In this document: piece after piece, positions 16,512 through 23,599 of the stretch
Position numbering within the stretch: position 1 is the stretch's first letter
Layout: every line of letters starts with the position of its first letter
Origin: DATLXH01 sp035576005
GTDB taxonomy: Bacteria > Acidobacteriota > Thermoanaerobaculia > Gp7-AA8
Assembly (NCBI GenBank): GCA_035576005.1
Contig: DATLXH010000053.1
Location: 1 to 23,599 of the forward strand
Length of the DNA stretch: 23,599 nucleotides
Reading direction: 5' to 3'
The notes under the pieces: generated by a model
What the model saw: the letters and a program-made list of their open reading frames with translations, nothing else
Told to the model about the DNA's origin: nothing
The model's database searches: none
Position numbers and translations under genes: made by a program

Positions 16512-16705
16512 TAAGCGGAATTTCTCACAGACCTTCATCCCGAGCGTCGAGACAAACAAGAGTGTCGCGTGACAGACAGGAGTGTCTGTCCTACATGCAC
16601 GTGTAGGACAGACACTCTTGTCTGTCTCGCGACGCTGCGCCCTGACTCAACGATTGGATGACACCGTGCGTCCCTGCGCTCGCATTCTGTGAGAAATGCG
16701 GGCTA
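16512..16705. repeat. TIR element copy B with a different internal core
   Basis: The element is 194 bp, bounded by TA. Its right arm (about 16686-16705) matches the family end ACCCGCATTTCTCACAGA closely in inverse orientation, and its left arm (16512-16536) has three changes in the outer ten bases. Its interior is unrelated to copies A and D and is dominated by a long hairpin (16564-16633). It has no coding content. It lies 35 bp past the stop of the TPR gene and 66 bp past the convergent small gene, where it could end transcription from both sides. Confidence 0.85.
16564..16633. repeat. 70-nt near-perfect hairpin inside element B
   Basis: The arms pair over roughly 32 bases with two mismatches, around the core GTGTCTGTCCTACA and its complement TGTAGGACAGACAC, closing a loop of about six bases. 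Within each arm the GACAGACA motif is repeated. A 14-base piece of this arm, TCTGTCCTACATGC, also occurs next to the solo arm at 20306. Confidence 0.85.
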
Positions 16706-16740
16706 ACCATCCGCTACCTGGTGACGCTTCAGGCGCCGAG

Positions 16741-18279
16741 TCAGATGGGGAGACCGGCCAGAGCTTTGCGAACGGCTTCCTGCTGTTGGCGCAACCGCCC
16801 CGACAACTCCGCAAATCGCCTGTCGCTCGCAAGGTAGCTGAAGAGCGGCGAGCGGAGGACGTATTCCGCAGTGGGCTCACTGCGATCCATGGACTTCTCA
16901 AGCGCAGCGAGCGCTTTGCCCGGCTGGTTGAGGATCGCATGCAGCTCGGCAGAAGATGTGTGGAAATCGAGCTCCGAGCCTGAGAGTTTCTCCGCCTCAC
17001 CAAGCTCTCTTGCCACGTCAGCTCGCGAGCCTGAAGCCGTGGCGATGTAAGCTCTGAGCAGGTGAGAGCGGTAAGGACTTCCGGAACGTTCCAGTTTGGC
17101 GAGCTCGAGATTGGCGATGTCGAGCGACCGCCGAAGAACTGCAATCCTGCCGATCTTCCACGCGAGCTCGGTGTCGGCAGGGTCGCTCGCTTCAAGATCG
17201 TAATAGCCGGCCGCCGCCGCGTCGACCTTACCCTGACTCATGAGCAGATCTGGTTTATGAAGTCGCTTTCCGCCTCGCGCACGACTTCGGCTGAGCAGCC
17301 TTTCGAACCGAGCCGTGTCCCCCGCTCCCAGACAGTGAGCGCCCGCGGTTTCCAGAGCCTCGAGGTCCGACGGACTGCGAGCCAGAAGGCCGGCTAACTC
17401 GGCGACTCCCTCAGCAGGCTTCCCGGTCTCGAAATGAAGCTTCGCACGGGTCCGCCGAGCCTCGATATCTGTGGGGTCGGCCTGCGTGTTCTGCTCGCTC
17501 GCTACTACAGCTCGTCTCTCGGTTTCTGCTGAGATGCGCGCCCTTGTTGCGGCACGGCCTCGGCGAGCGGTAATAAACATCGCCGTCGCCAGACCGATGA
17601 GCAGTAGCGATATCCCAGCGATCCAGAGAGGGGATCGTTTACGGCTCTTCGGTAGTGCAGGCGAAACCCCACCAGTGGTCTGCGATACTCCCGACTGCGG
17701 CGCCGGCGCCGGCGCTGACACTGACGCGGCGCTTCCGGATTCAGTTCCCATCACTGATGACTCCAGGCCGGTCCGACCGTCACCAGGAAATGGAAAAAAG
17801 GATCCTCCATCAAGTTGCCGGGCGTTCGCAACGGGAGCGAAGTCAGCGGACCGCGCAACCTCTGAGTGAATGAGGCTCTCCCCAGACCGGAGATTCGCCA
17901 GCAGGACAGATGCAGAGCGAATCGTGGACTGCGGATCGGGAGCGCTCCCCGTGTGTGGCGCCTCCAGGAAAAGAAGGGAACGCACTAAAAGCATTTCCTC
18001 CGGCGGGCCGGTGCGATTCTGTTCTCTTATGTCATCGAGCCCTTTCGAAAGCGCTCCCACAGCGCTCTCGGAGTCGTCAAAGGCTGCCACGACCACAGCG
18101 TTGAAAGGATCAAGGACCGCGCCGTCGAACAGATAAACACCCTCGCCGATCACGCGATGAAGTGCGTCGGTGAGTGCTGGAGAGATCGGGCGAGACTCGT
18201 CGGGAAGGAGACCAGCAACCAGAATCGTCCTCCGGCGTGAAGCCTCCGGTGGCGGGAGCGGCTTTCCTTGGTCGGTCAT
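16741..18279 (-). CDS. Membrane-anchored TPR protein with degenerate cyclase-like N-terminal domain
   Basis: This 512-residue protein has three parts. Residues about 16-165 resemble a worn class III nucleotide cyclase homology domain. An Ala/Leu helix before EQNR, a strand LLVRSLLFLEAP where cyclases have an RIGLHxGE-like strand, and SASVLLANLRSGESLIHSEVA where they have AARL...GEILVS can be aligned by eye. Metal-binding Asp residues are not evident, so no catalysis is expected. A Pro/Ser/Ala linker follows, then one transmembrane helix (about 217-238, WIAGISLLLIGLATAMFI). The C-terminal half is about six degenerate tetratricopeptide helices pairs (for example DIEARRTRAKLHFETGKPAEGVAELAGLL, split by DPADTELAWKIGRI). 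It is third in a minus-strand operon, 22 bp after the biotin carrier gene. Function unknown; a scaffold role is an inference. Confidence 0.75.
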   Translation of the reverse strand: MTDQGKPLPPPEASRRRTILVAGLLPDESRPISPALTDALHRVIGEGVYLFDGAVLDPFNAVVVAAFDDSESAVGALSKGLDDIREQNRTGPPEEMLLVRSLLFLEAPHTGSAPDPQSTIRSASVLLANLRSGESLIHSEVARSADFAPVANARQLDGGSFFPFPGDGRTGLESSVMGTESGSAASVSAPAPAPQSGVSQTTGGVSPALPKSRKRSPLWIAGISLLLIGLATAMFITARRGRAATRARISAETERRAVVASEQNTQADPTDIEARRTRAKLHFETGKPAEGVAELAGLLARSPSDLEALETAGAHCLGAGDTARFERLLSRSRARGGKRLHKPDLLMSQGKVDAAAAGYYDLEASDPADTELAWKIGRIAVLRRSLDIANLELAKLERSGSPYRSHLLRAYIATASGSRADVARELGEAEKLSGSELDFHTSSAELHAILNQPGKALAALEKSMDRSEPTAEYVLRSPLFSYLASDRRFAELSGRLRQQQEAVRKALAGLPI

Positions 18280-18301
18280 AATTTTTACCGGGTCGAGCGC
18301 C

Positions 18302-18799
18302 TCATTCGATATCGATCAACCCGGCGCCGTTGTCAACGCTCTGCCCCGACTCGACGTGCACGACCGACACGACTCCCTCTCGAGGGGAGAGGACTTCATT
18401 CTCCATCTTCATTGCCTCGAGTATGAGCAAAGGTGTTCCTTTTTCCACTCGATCGCCAACTGCGACAAAGAGTCGAACGACTTTCCCGGGCATGAGCGCC
18501 GTGATGTTGGCTCCACCTGTGGATTCATCCTCAACCCTTCGCCGCTTCAGAGTCAAGGGATCGACGAGCTCGAGATGAACGGTTGCGTCTCCGAACGAAA
18601 CTTCGTGCTGATCTCCCTGCTGGTGATGCGCGAGAAGATACTGGCGACCGTCGTCCAGCCGAAGCGACTTGAGCGCGGGTCCGGCCGAAACGAGATCGAC
18701 GTGCATAGTTCGATCCTCGACCGTTACGGAGTAGCCGCCTCCCTCGCGCTGAACTTCAATCGGAATGTTCGCGCCTCCGTATCGGGCAACGAGCTTCAT
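18302..18799 (-). CDS. Biotin carboxyl carrier protein with BT-like N-terminal region (acyl-CoA carboxylase)
   Basis: This 165-residue carrier moves carboxybiotin from the biotin carboxylase to a carboxyltransferase. The C-terminal biotinyl domain (about 92-165) shows ALMPGKV, the EAMKMEN motif with Lys131 as the biotinylation site, and VESGQSVDNGAGLIDI. Residues 1-85 are beta-rich (YSVTVEDRTMHVDLV, HEVSFGDATVHLELV) and look like the BT linker domain found between the two parts in propionyl- or methylcrotonyl-CoA carboxylase alpha chains. It overlaps the upstream biotin carboxylase gene by four bases (ATGA). Together they therefore look like an alpha chain split into two coupled genes rather than E. 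coli type AccB/AccC. No carboxyltransferase is in the window. Confidence 0.92.
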   Translation of the reverse strand: MKLVARYGGANIPIEVQREGGGYSVTVEDRTMHVDLVSAGPALKSLRLDDGRQYLLAHHQQGDQHEVSFGDATVHLELVDPLTLKRRRVEDESTGGANITALMPGKVVRLFVAVGDRVEKGTPLLILEAMKMENEVLSPREGVVSVVHVESGQSVDNGAGLIDIE

Positions 18800-20295
18800 C
18801 GATTTCCCCGGCCGAGAGCTTCCATGCGACCGGCGCGGCGCCAGGCGGAACTTTCGGTCTGCGGCCGCTGGACATTTTGATACTGCTCGAACGCACGGAT
18901 CGCCGCCGCCGCAACCGCAGCGTCCAATGACGCCGTGCCCTGCGCGAGGCTTTCGTTGAGCGACGGCAGGATTCGTTCGATGAAGCCCGTGTCGAAATTA
19001 CCGGCTCGAAAATCAGGGTGATCCATGATGAAGGAATGAAACGGAACGGTCGTTTCGATCCCCTCGACGCGGTACTCCCCGAGCGCTCGCTTCATCCGAA
19101 GAATTGCTTCTTCCCTGCTACCCGCATGGACAACGAGTTTCGAGAGCATCGGGTCATAATGAATCGGGACCGTGTATCCCTGATAAACACCGTTCTCGTT
19201 GCGCACTCCCGGTCCCTGCGGAAGGTTCAGGTAACGAATCAGACCGGGCGAGGGCGCGAAGTTTCTGGATGAGTCCTCGGCGTAGATCCGGCACTCGATG
19301 GAGTGTCCACTGAATCGGACCTGATCCTGACTGAGCTGCAGTTCCCCACCCTGTGCAATCCGCAACTGCTCTTTGACAAGATCGACTCCTGTCACCATCT
19401 CCGTCACAGGGTGCTCGACCTGCAACCGCGTGTTCATCTCGAGGAAGTAGAACGCCCCGTCCGCTCCCATGAGGAACTCGATGGTCCCCGCGGAGTAGTA
19501 GTTGACCGCCCGCCCTGCCTGGACTGCCGTGGCACCGAGGCGTTCCCTCATCGTTTCATCCACCACCGGCGACGGCGATTCCTCAACGACCTTCTGATGC
19601 CGCCGCTGCAACGTACACTCGCGCTCGCCGAGGTGAATGAGGTTACCGTGCTGATCACCGAGAATCTGAACTTCGATGTGTCGAGGAGATGTGATGAACT
19701 TCTCGGCGTAAACGGCATCGTCGCCGAAAAATGACTTCGCCTCGCTTCGGACCCGATCGAAGGCGTTCCGAAGATCCTCTTTACGCTCAACCAGTCGCAG
19801 GCCTTTCCCTCCGCCGCCTGCGCTCGCTTTTATCATCACAGGGAAGCCCACCTCGGCGGCGAAAGCTTCGATTTCGTCCACCGATGAAACAGCCTCAGAG
19901 AGCCCAGGCACGACGGGCACGCCCGCCGCGATCATCCTCTGCCGGCTCTCGGTCTTCGATCCCATCGCACGGATAGAGTCGGGTGAAGGGCCGACGAAAA
20001 GAAGACCTGCGTCGATGCACGCCTGAGCGAACTCCGCATTCTCGGCGAGGAAGCCATAGCCGGGATGGACTGCTTCCGCTCCGGTCTTTCGTGCCGCCTC
20101 GAGGATGGCATCGATGCGAAGGTAGCTCTTCGAGGAAGGCGCCGGTCCGATCTCCACAGACTGATCTGCGAGCAACACATGGAGGGCCGCCCTGTCCGCC
20201 TCGGAGTGAACAGCAACGGTCGGGAAGCCAAGCTCCCGGCACGCCCGGATCACACGGACGGCAATCTCACCGCGATTCGCAATCAGGACTTTCAC
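18796..20295 (-). CDS. accC: Biotin carboxylase subunit of an acyl-CoA carboxylase
   Basis: This 499-residue ATP-grasp enzyme carboxylates biotin on the carrier protein using ATP and bicarbonate. Motifs in order are KVLIANRGEIAVR (N-terminal domain), HPGYGFLAEN, Lys156 in MIKAS, the glycine-rich loop 160-165 (GGGGKG), RHIEVQ, ERECTLQRRHQK, and EMNTRLQVEHPVTE carrying the catalytic Glu, Asn and Arg. The C-terminal domain contains IECRIYAED. It is about 50 residues longer than E. coli AccC. The extra tail (after GNFDTGFIE) fits the alpha chains of propionyl/methylcrotonyl-type carboxylases, so the substrate is uncertain and the accC symbol is generic. The start is GTG at 20295, fixed by the family N-terminus. 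The ribosome site is poor because a repeat-element arm ends about ten bases upstream. Confidence 0.95.
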   Translation of the reverse strand: MKVLIANRGEIAVRVIRACRELGFPTVAVHSEADRAALHVLLADQSVEIGPAPSSKSYLRIDAILEAARKTGAEAVHPGYGFLAENAEFAQACIDAGLLFVGPSPDSIRAMGSKTESRQRMIAAGVPVVPGLSEAVSSVDEIEAFAAEVGFPVMIKASAGGGGKGLRLVERKEDLRNAFDRVRSEAKSFFGDDAVYAEKFITSPRHIEVQILGDQHGNLIHLGERECTLQRRHQKVVEESPSPVVDETMRERLGATAVQAGRAVNYYSAGTIEFLMGADGAFYFLEMNTRLQVEHPVTEMVTGVDLVKEQLRIAQGGELQLSQDQVRFSGHSIECRIYAEDSSRNFAPSPGLIRYLNLPQGPGVRNENGVYQGYTVPIHYDPMLSKLVVHAGSREEAILRMKRALGEYRVEGIETTVPFHSFIMDHPDFRAGNFDTGFIERILPSLNESLAQGTASLDAAVAAAAIRAFEQYQNVQRPQTESSAWRRAGRMEALGRGNR

Positions 20296-20305
20296 TCCGG
20301 CATTC

Positions 20306-20356
20306 TAGCCCGCATTTCTCACAGACCCTGGTCGTGAATCTGTCCTACATGCGATG
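20306..20356. repeat. Solo/truncated arm of the TIR element (copy C)
   Basis: TA followed by GCCCGCATTTCTCACAGA matches the family end, then CCCTGGTCGTGA as in copies A and D, and then directly TCTGTCCTACATGC as in the core of copy B. No opposite arm is found, so this is a deletion derivative. It fills most of the 65-bp space between the accC start and the stop of the 20361-20708 gene. Confidence 0.8.
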
Positions 20357-20360
20357 CCGC

Positions 20361-20708
20361 TTATTTGCCCGCGATTCGTCGTTCGTAGTCGGCAGCGCGG
20401 TCGAGAAACGTTTCGACCGCTCGTCCGAGGGTGAGCTTCTCCCCGAGATCCGAGACGCTATCGAAGTCAGTGCGGAGACGAGCAGCCTCGGCGAGGTAGT
20501 AGTCGCGAAGGCCACTCTCGATCTTGAAGTCGGGGTACTTTTCGGCCAGATTGCGGAGCCACTCTTCGACCTGCCGCCGCTTGTCCTTGTCCGATGAACC
20601 GCCTTTGAGATCGACCAGAAGACTCTCGACGACGCCGCGAAGCAGATCACCGCGACCTGCACTGCCATCTTCCCCAGGTTCCTGCGCGCTCTTCTCAGTC
20701 TCGGTCAC
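20361..20708 (-). CDS. Hypothetical charged helical protein
   Basis: The family is not recognised. The 115-residue product is soluble, strongly charged and almost entirely helical: LLRGVVESLLVDLKGG, DKDKRRQVEEWLRNLAEKYPDF, LRDYYLAEAARLRTDFDSVSDLGEKLTLGRAVETFLDRAADYERRIAGK. There is no signal, membrane segment or catalytic motif. The GTG start at 20708 has an excellent AAGGAG five bases upstream, so it is very probably translated. It stands 88 bp beyond the tRNA-Leu gene and upstream of the carboxylase operon on the same strand, separated from it by the solo repeat arm. Confidence 0.75.
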   Translation of the reverse strand: MTETEKSAQEPGEDGSAGRGDLLRGVVESLLVDLKGGSSDKDKRRQVEEWLRNLAEKYPDFKIESGLRDYYLAEAARLRTDFDSVSDLGEKLTLGRAVETFLDRAADYERRIAGK

Positions 20709-20796
20709 TTAGACTCCTTGGGGAAAAACGAACGCATACGTCCGCTTCGATTGTGCTCATGGAAGGGGGGCATTCAACTGCGAAACAAGGTCAAGT

Positions 20797-20881
<85 letters not shown>

Positions 20882-20894
20882 ACTCGGTGAATCT

Positions 20895-21182
20895 TTACTT
20901 ACTGACCGGGGTCGAGGGGACTGCAGGTGCCCCGCGCATGACAGACGACTGCGGGCGACCCTGAAGGACTGCCAGAGAGATGGAGGTCACGACGAAAAGC
21001 ACAAAAAACCAGGTCGTGAGTTTGTGCAGCAGTGTGGTGGCGCCTCGGGGACCGAATGCGGTCTGAGAGCCACCTCCACCGAAAGCACCCGCCAGATCAG
21101 CGCCCTTCCCCTGCTGGAGAAGGACCACGAGGATCAGGAAGACGCTGATGATGACGTGGACAATGACGAGTAAGGTGATCAT
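20895..21182 (-). CDS. secG: Preprotein translocase subunit SecG
   Basis: This 95-residue inner-membrane protein is the SecG partner of SecYE in protein export. It has two transmembrane helices (about 3-22, LLVIVHVIISVFLILVVLL; and about 53-72, LTTWFFVLFVVTSISLAVL). They are joined by the family-typical LLQQGKGADLAGAFGGGGSQ and FGPRGATTLLHK loop. The C-terminal tail is Pro-rich. The ATG at 21182 is the right start: it gives the canonical N-terminus and has GGAG nine bases upstream. A frame running back to 21284 adds 34 residues of no homology. It follows tpiA by 165 bp, a very common neighbour pair, and precedes tRNA-Leu. Confidence 0.95.
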   Translation of the reverse strand: MITLLVIVHVIISVFLILVVLLQQGKGADLAGAFGGGGSQTAFGPRGATTLLHKLTTWFFVLFVVTSISLAVLQGRPQSSVMRGAPAVPSTPVSK

Positions 21183-21347
21183 GACGAGAAGCTCCGTTTC
21201 AGTTCGAGGCCATACAACGGCAACGCGGCCGGCTATTCTTCCCGGAAAGGGCTTACCAGTCAACTTTCGTGAAAGGCTGTGCAAAAATCGAGAGAGGCGC
21301 GGGTTGCGCTGGATTTCTGCAGCCTGTGAACCTGGGGAGGCGTGCGG

Positions 21348-22103
21348 TCAGTGCCTGGGAGCCATGGCCTTGTGAATCTTCAACAGCTTTTCCGCCTCGA
21401 GACTCGCACCACCCACCAGAAAGCCGCTGACATTCCCGACTTCCGACAGCTCAGCAGCGTTCTCCGGAGAGACGCTTCCTCCATAGATGATCTTCGTCTT
21501 TGTGCTGGCCTTACCGCCCCAACTTTGCTCGATGGCTTCGCTGATCCATGACCCCGCTTCGGCAATGAGATCGGGCGTGGCATGGACGCCGGTTCCGATG
21601 GCCCAGAGAGGCTCGTAAGCGACGAGAACCTCCGGCGCAGCATCGAGAGCTTCGCTCCATGCGGCTTCCACCTGTTGATGGATCTTCCCTCTGGTCTCAC
21701 CGGACTCTCGCACCGACTGATCCTCGCCGACACAAATGATGGGGATCAGTCCTCGCATGGCCGCTGCTGCAGCCTTTCGATTGACTCGAGGATCGGTCTC
21801 TCCTTCGTGGGCGCGACGCTCCGAATGCCCGACGATGACAAATGTGCAGCCCGCGCCTGCGAGCATTTCGGGAGAAACCTCACCGGTGTGGGCACCATCC
21901 GCGTGCTCGCTGCAATTCTGGGCTCCGATGTCGACATGCAATCTGAGTCGGACACTTTCATCCCGCGTTTCGACCAGGAACGGGAAAGGTGGCGCGAGAA
22001 CGGTCCTGACTCCAGGGTCGGATGTGCTCGTGAGCGCGGCGCAATAGTCTCGCACTCCCTTCTGAGGGAGATTCATCTTCCAGTTGGCGACGAGATACTT
22101 CAA
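21348..22103 (-). CDS. tpiA: Triosephosphate isomerase
   Basis: This 251-residue TIM-barrel enzyme interconverts dihydroxyacetone phosphate and glyceraldehyde 3-phosphate in glycolysis and gluconeogenesis. The substrate Lys is in ANWKMN, the electrophilic His in VIVGHSERR, and the catalytic Glu in VAYEPLWAIGTG, which continues into the mobile loop 6. The phosphate-binding YGGSVSPENA and FLVGGASL complete the active site. Length is standard. The ATG at 22103 overlaps the stop of the upstream diguanylate cyclase gene by four bases (ATGA), so translation is probably coupled. secG follows. Confidence 0.97.
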   Translation of the reverse strand: MKYLVANWKMNLPQKGVRDYCAALTSTSDPGVRTVLAPPFPFLVETRDESVRLRLHVDIGAQNCSEHADGAHTGEVSPEMLAGAGCTFVIVGHSERRAHEGETDPRVNRKAAAAAMRGLIPIICVGEDQSVRESGETRGKIHQQVEAAWSEALDAAPEVLVAYEPLWAIGTGVHATPDLIAEAGSWISEAIEQSWGGKASTKTKIIYGGSVSPENAAELSEVGNVSGFLVGGASLEAEKLLKIHKAMAPRH

Positions 22104-23158
22104 GAAGAGTATCGACCCTTACCACTACGCTTCGAGCGGTACAGCTGCTGGTCGGCTCGATCAAGAATTTCAGCTGAGCTCTCGTCTCTCTCCGCCAGAG
22201 TCGCCACGCCGACTGACAGGCTCGTTCTGACCGGCTGAGATTCTTCGCCAGCAAAGATCTCGAGAGCACCGACGCGACGAACGATCCGATCTGCGACAGC
22301 CTTCGCGCCCTCCGCGTCGGTGTGCGGGAGAATTACCGCGAACTCATCTCCACCAATTCTGGCGAAAAGATCGGGGGGCCGAAGGGAATCGCGAATCGTT
22401 CCACAGACTTCCGACAGCAGCACGTCTCCCATGGAATGGCCATGGCGATCATTGATCTGTTTGAAGTCATCAAGATCGAGCACGAGAAGAGACATGGGAA
22501 CTGAGTAAATCCTCGAGCGATCAACCTCGCCCGGGAGGTGCCGGCGAAAGTAGCGACGATTCCAGATCCCGGTCAGATCGTCCGTGTCGGCCAGATTCTG
22601 CATCTGCGACTTCGTGCGTAATTTCTCGAGCAGGATTGCAACGTGATTGGCCAGCACGCCCAAAATCGGCTGGTCGGTCCCTTCGAATTCTCCGTCTCCG
22701 CGAAAAAGCAGGACGAGGCCGGTCTTCCGGCCATTCAGCTTCAAAGCGCTCAGCGTCTGGAAGCGAAGCGAATCCCCGACATCTCCTCGAGCAGGAAGAT
22801 CTTCGTGGTCGGTTCTGATGACGATGTCGGTCGACTCGAAAGGTATCGAAATCTCGGACTCGAGAGTTTTTCGGATGGATTCAATTAAAAGTGTGTCCGA
22901 GAATCCTTGACAGTCCGTACATCTCGATATGTAGACGTCGAGAGTTTGCTCGAGAACGACGCCAACGGCTACGTCGAAGGCCAGCCCTGAGGAGAGCTGG
23001 CGGAACAACCCCTGGAAGATTTCAGCGGCACTATCCGAACGCGCCTCGCCGTCCGTGAGCTTGAGGATCAACTCGAGGAGTGATGACGTGTCGTGAGCCT
23101 CGCCTCCTGCATTGCGGTGGGACTCGGTTTCAGCCATATCCTGCGTACCGACGCTCAT
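22100..23158 (-). CDS. Diguanylate cyclase with GAF-like sensor domain (GGDEF)
   Basis: From the ATG at 23158 the product is 352 residues; the open frame reaches back to a GTG at 23278 (392 residues). An N-terminal GAF-like domain (from SLLELILKLTDGEA through LALKLNGRKTGLVLLF-type strands to VLANHVAILLEKL) is joined by a short helix to a GGDEF domain. That domain starts DTDDLTGIWNRRYFRRHL and continues LLVLDLDDFKQINDRHGHSMGD. The active-site GGDEF is at about 22340-22354. The inhibitory I-site R-P-P-D sits exactly five residues before it, so product feedback by c-di-GMP is expected. It makes c-di-GMP from two GTP and is predicted soluble. I prefer 23158 because an AGGG lies nine bases upstream. 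The gene overlaps tpiA by four bases. Confidence 0.92.
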   Translation of the reverse strand: MSVGTQDMAETESHRNAGGEAHDTSSLLELILKLTDGEARSDSAAEIFQGLFRQLSSGLAFDVAVGVVLEQTLDVYISRCTDCQGFSDTLLIESIRKTLESEISIPFESTDIVIRTDHEDLPARGDVGDSLRFQTLSALKLNGRKTGLVLLFRGDGEFEGTDQPILGVLANHVAILLEKLRTKSQMQNLADTDDLTGIWNRRYFRRHLPGEVDRSRIYSVPMSLLVLDLDDFKQINDRHGHSMGDVLLSEVCGTIRDSLRPPDLFARIGGDEFAVILPHTDAEGAKAVADRIVRRVGALEIFAGEESQPVRTSLSVGVATLAERDESSAEILDRADQQLYRSKRSGKGRYSS

Positions 23159-23352
23159 GAGTGAGTGGCGACCCTGCGCGGCACCGAGGTCCATCGGCCC
23201 GGACAGAGGAAGTTCATCACTCCCGTCGAAAAAAGGTCGGCTTGCCCACGAAGGTTGGATTTCATTCGGCGGTCTCACGCGTCACGCGAGGTGACGCTCC
23301 GCGGGATCGAATGCAAAATAACGCCCATGGCCCGGCTTCCGCGATGCCTCGA

Positions 23353-23358
23353 ATTATA
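23353..23358 (-). promoter_or_regulatory. -10 box (TATAAT) upstream of the cyclase-tpiA-secG block
   Basis: A perfect sigma-70 -10 hexamer on the minus strand, 75 bp before the GTG at 23278 and about 195 bp before the ATG at 23158. The -35 region (around CGGCCG) is a poor match. It is the best promoter candidate for the diguanylate cyclase, tpiA, secG and tRNA-Leu transcription block. Confidence 0.5.
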
Positions 23359-23438
23359 GGTGATAACAGAGAAAATCGGCCGAAAACGGAGCAAAGTGGA
23401 GGGTTTCACACGAAAGGCGATCATCGCCCTTTCCGTGC

Positions 23439-23599
23439 TAGCCCGCATTTCTCACAGTCCTTTGTCGTGAGACGGCGGAGAGTGGCTTGGATGCGAGGCG
23501 CATGGCGATTTTGCGACGAAGGCATAGTCGACACTATGTCGAGGAGCGAAATTGGCATGCAACGAAGCAGACAGGCCGCTGTCCGTCGGCTCACGGCGA
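23439..23599. repeat. TIR element copy D, cut by the window end
   Basis: It starts with TA then GCCCGCATTTCTCACAG and aligns without gaps to 8772-8932, in the same orientation, with about 14 differences by eye. The central CATAGT-CGAC-ACTATG hairpin is conserved exactly. By analogy with copy A the right arm should lie just beyond the window, ending about 23 bases further on. Confidence 0.9.

Noticed and set aside
21183..21284. N-terminal extension of SecG
   Set aside because: SecG families start at the first membrane helix, and GGAG sits before the ATG at 21182.

Overview
The window looks like a chromosomal segment of a Gram-negative, moderately GC-rich bacterium, most likely an acidobacterium or a relative. 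The pointers are a very long secreted NHL-propeller/Fn3-like protein, an Oar-type TonB-dependent receptor with an N-terminal carboxypeptidase-regulatory-like domain, two outer-membrane/periplasm-type small proteins, and ordinary bacterial housekeeping genes. No phage, plasmid, CRISPR or transposase genes are visible. Taxonomy is inferred from gene style only.

Layout. Positions 226-5793 (+) encode a secreted 1855-residue protein with about twelve NHL units followed by Fn3-like and other beta domains. Positions 5863-7487 (+) hold a GAF-PAS-HisKA-HATPase sensor kinase broken into two frames near 6448 by what looks like a one-base deletion. After a gene-poor gap comes an initiator tRNA-fMet (-), a YceI-family periplasmic protein (-), a palindromic mobile-repeat copy, a small lipoprotein (-), and the 1093-residue TonB-dependent receptor (+) with a clear terminator. 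Next is a tightly overlapping minus-strand operon: dCMP deaminase, tsaB, rimI. A single-domain response regulator (+) converges on a small unknown gene (-) that follows a PTPS-type pterin synthase (-). A divergent unknown small gene (+) and a second repeat copy precede a minus-strand operon of biotin carboxylase, biotin carrier protein and a membrane-anchored TPR protein. Upstream of that lie a small helical unknown gene and the block diguanylate cyclase - tpiA - secG - tRNA-Leu(GAG), all minus. The secG-tRNA-Leu(GAG) pair matches the order known from E. coli (secG-leuU).

The strongest non-genic signal is a family of terminal-inverted-repeat elements without coding capacity. There are four copies (8772-8955, 16512-16705, a solo arm at 20306, and 23439 to the window end). 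All have the same end sequence next to TA, and they have two different internal cores. They resemble MITEs, possibly mobilised by an IS630/Tc1-type transposase elsewhere in the genome. One solo arm sits about ten bases upstream of the biotin carboxylase start codon. A second dispersed short repeat occurs at about 81-146 and, inverted, at about 12952-13038. I found no convincing new defence or biosynthetic system. The best leads are the repeat family, the broken kinase, and the TPR protein with an apparently degenerate cyclase-like domain.
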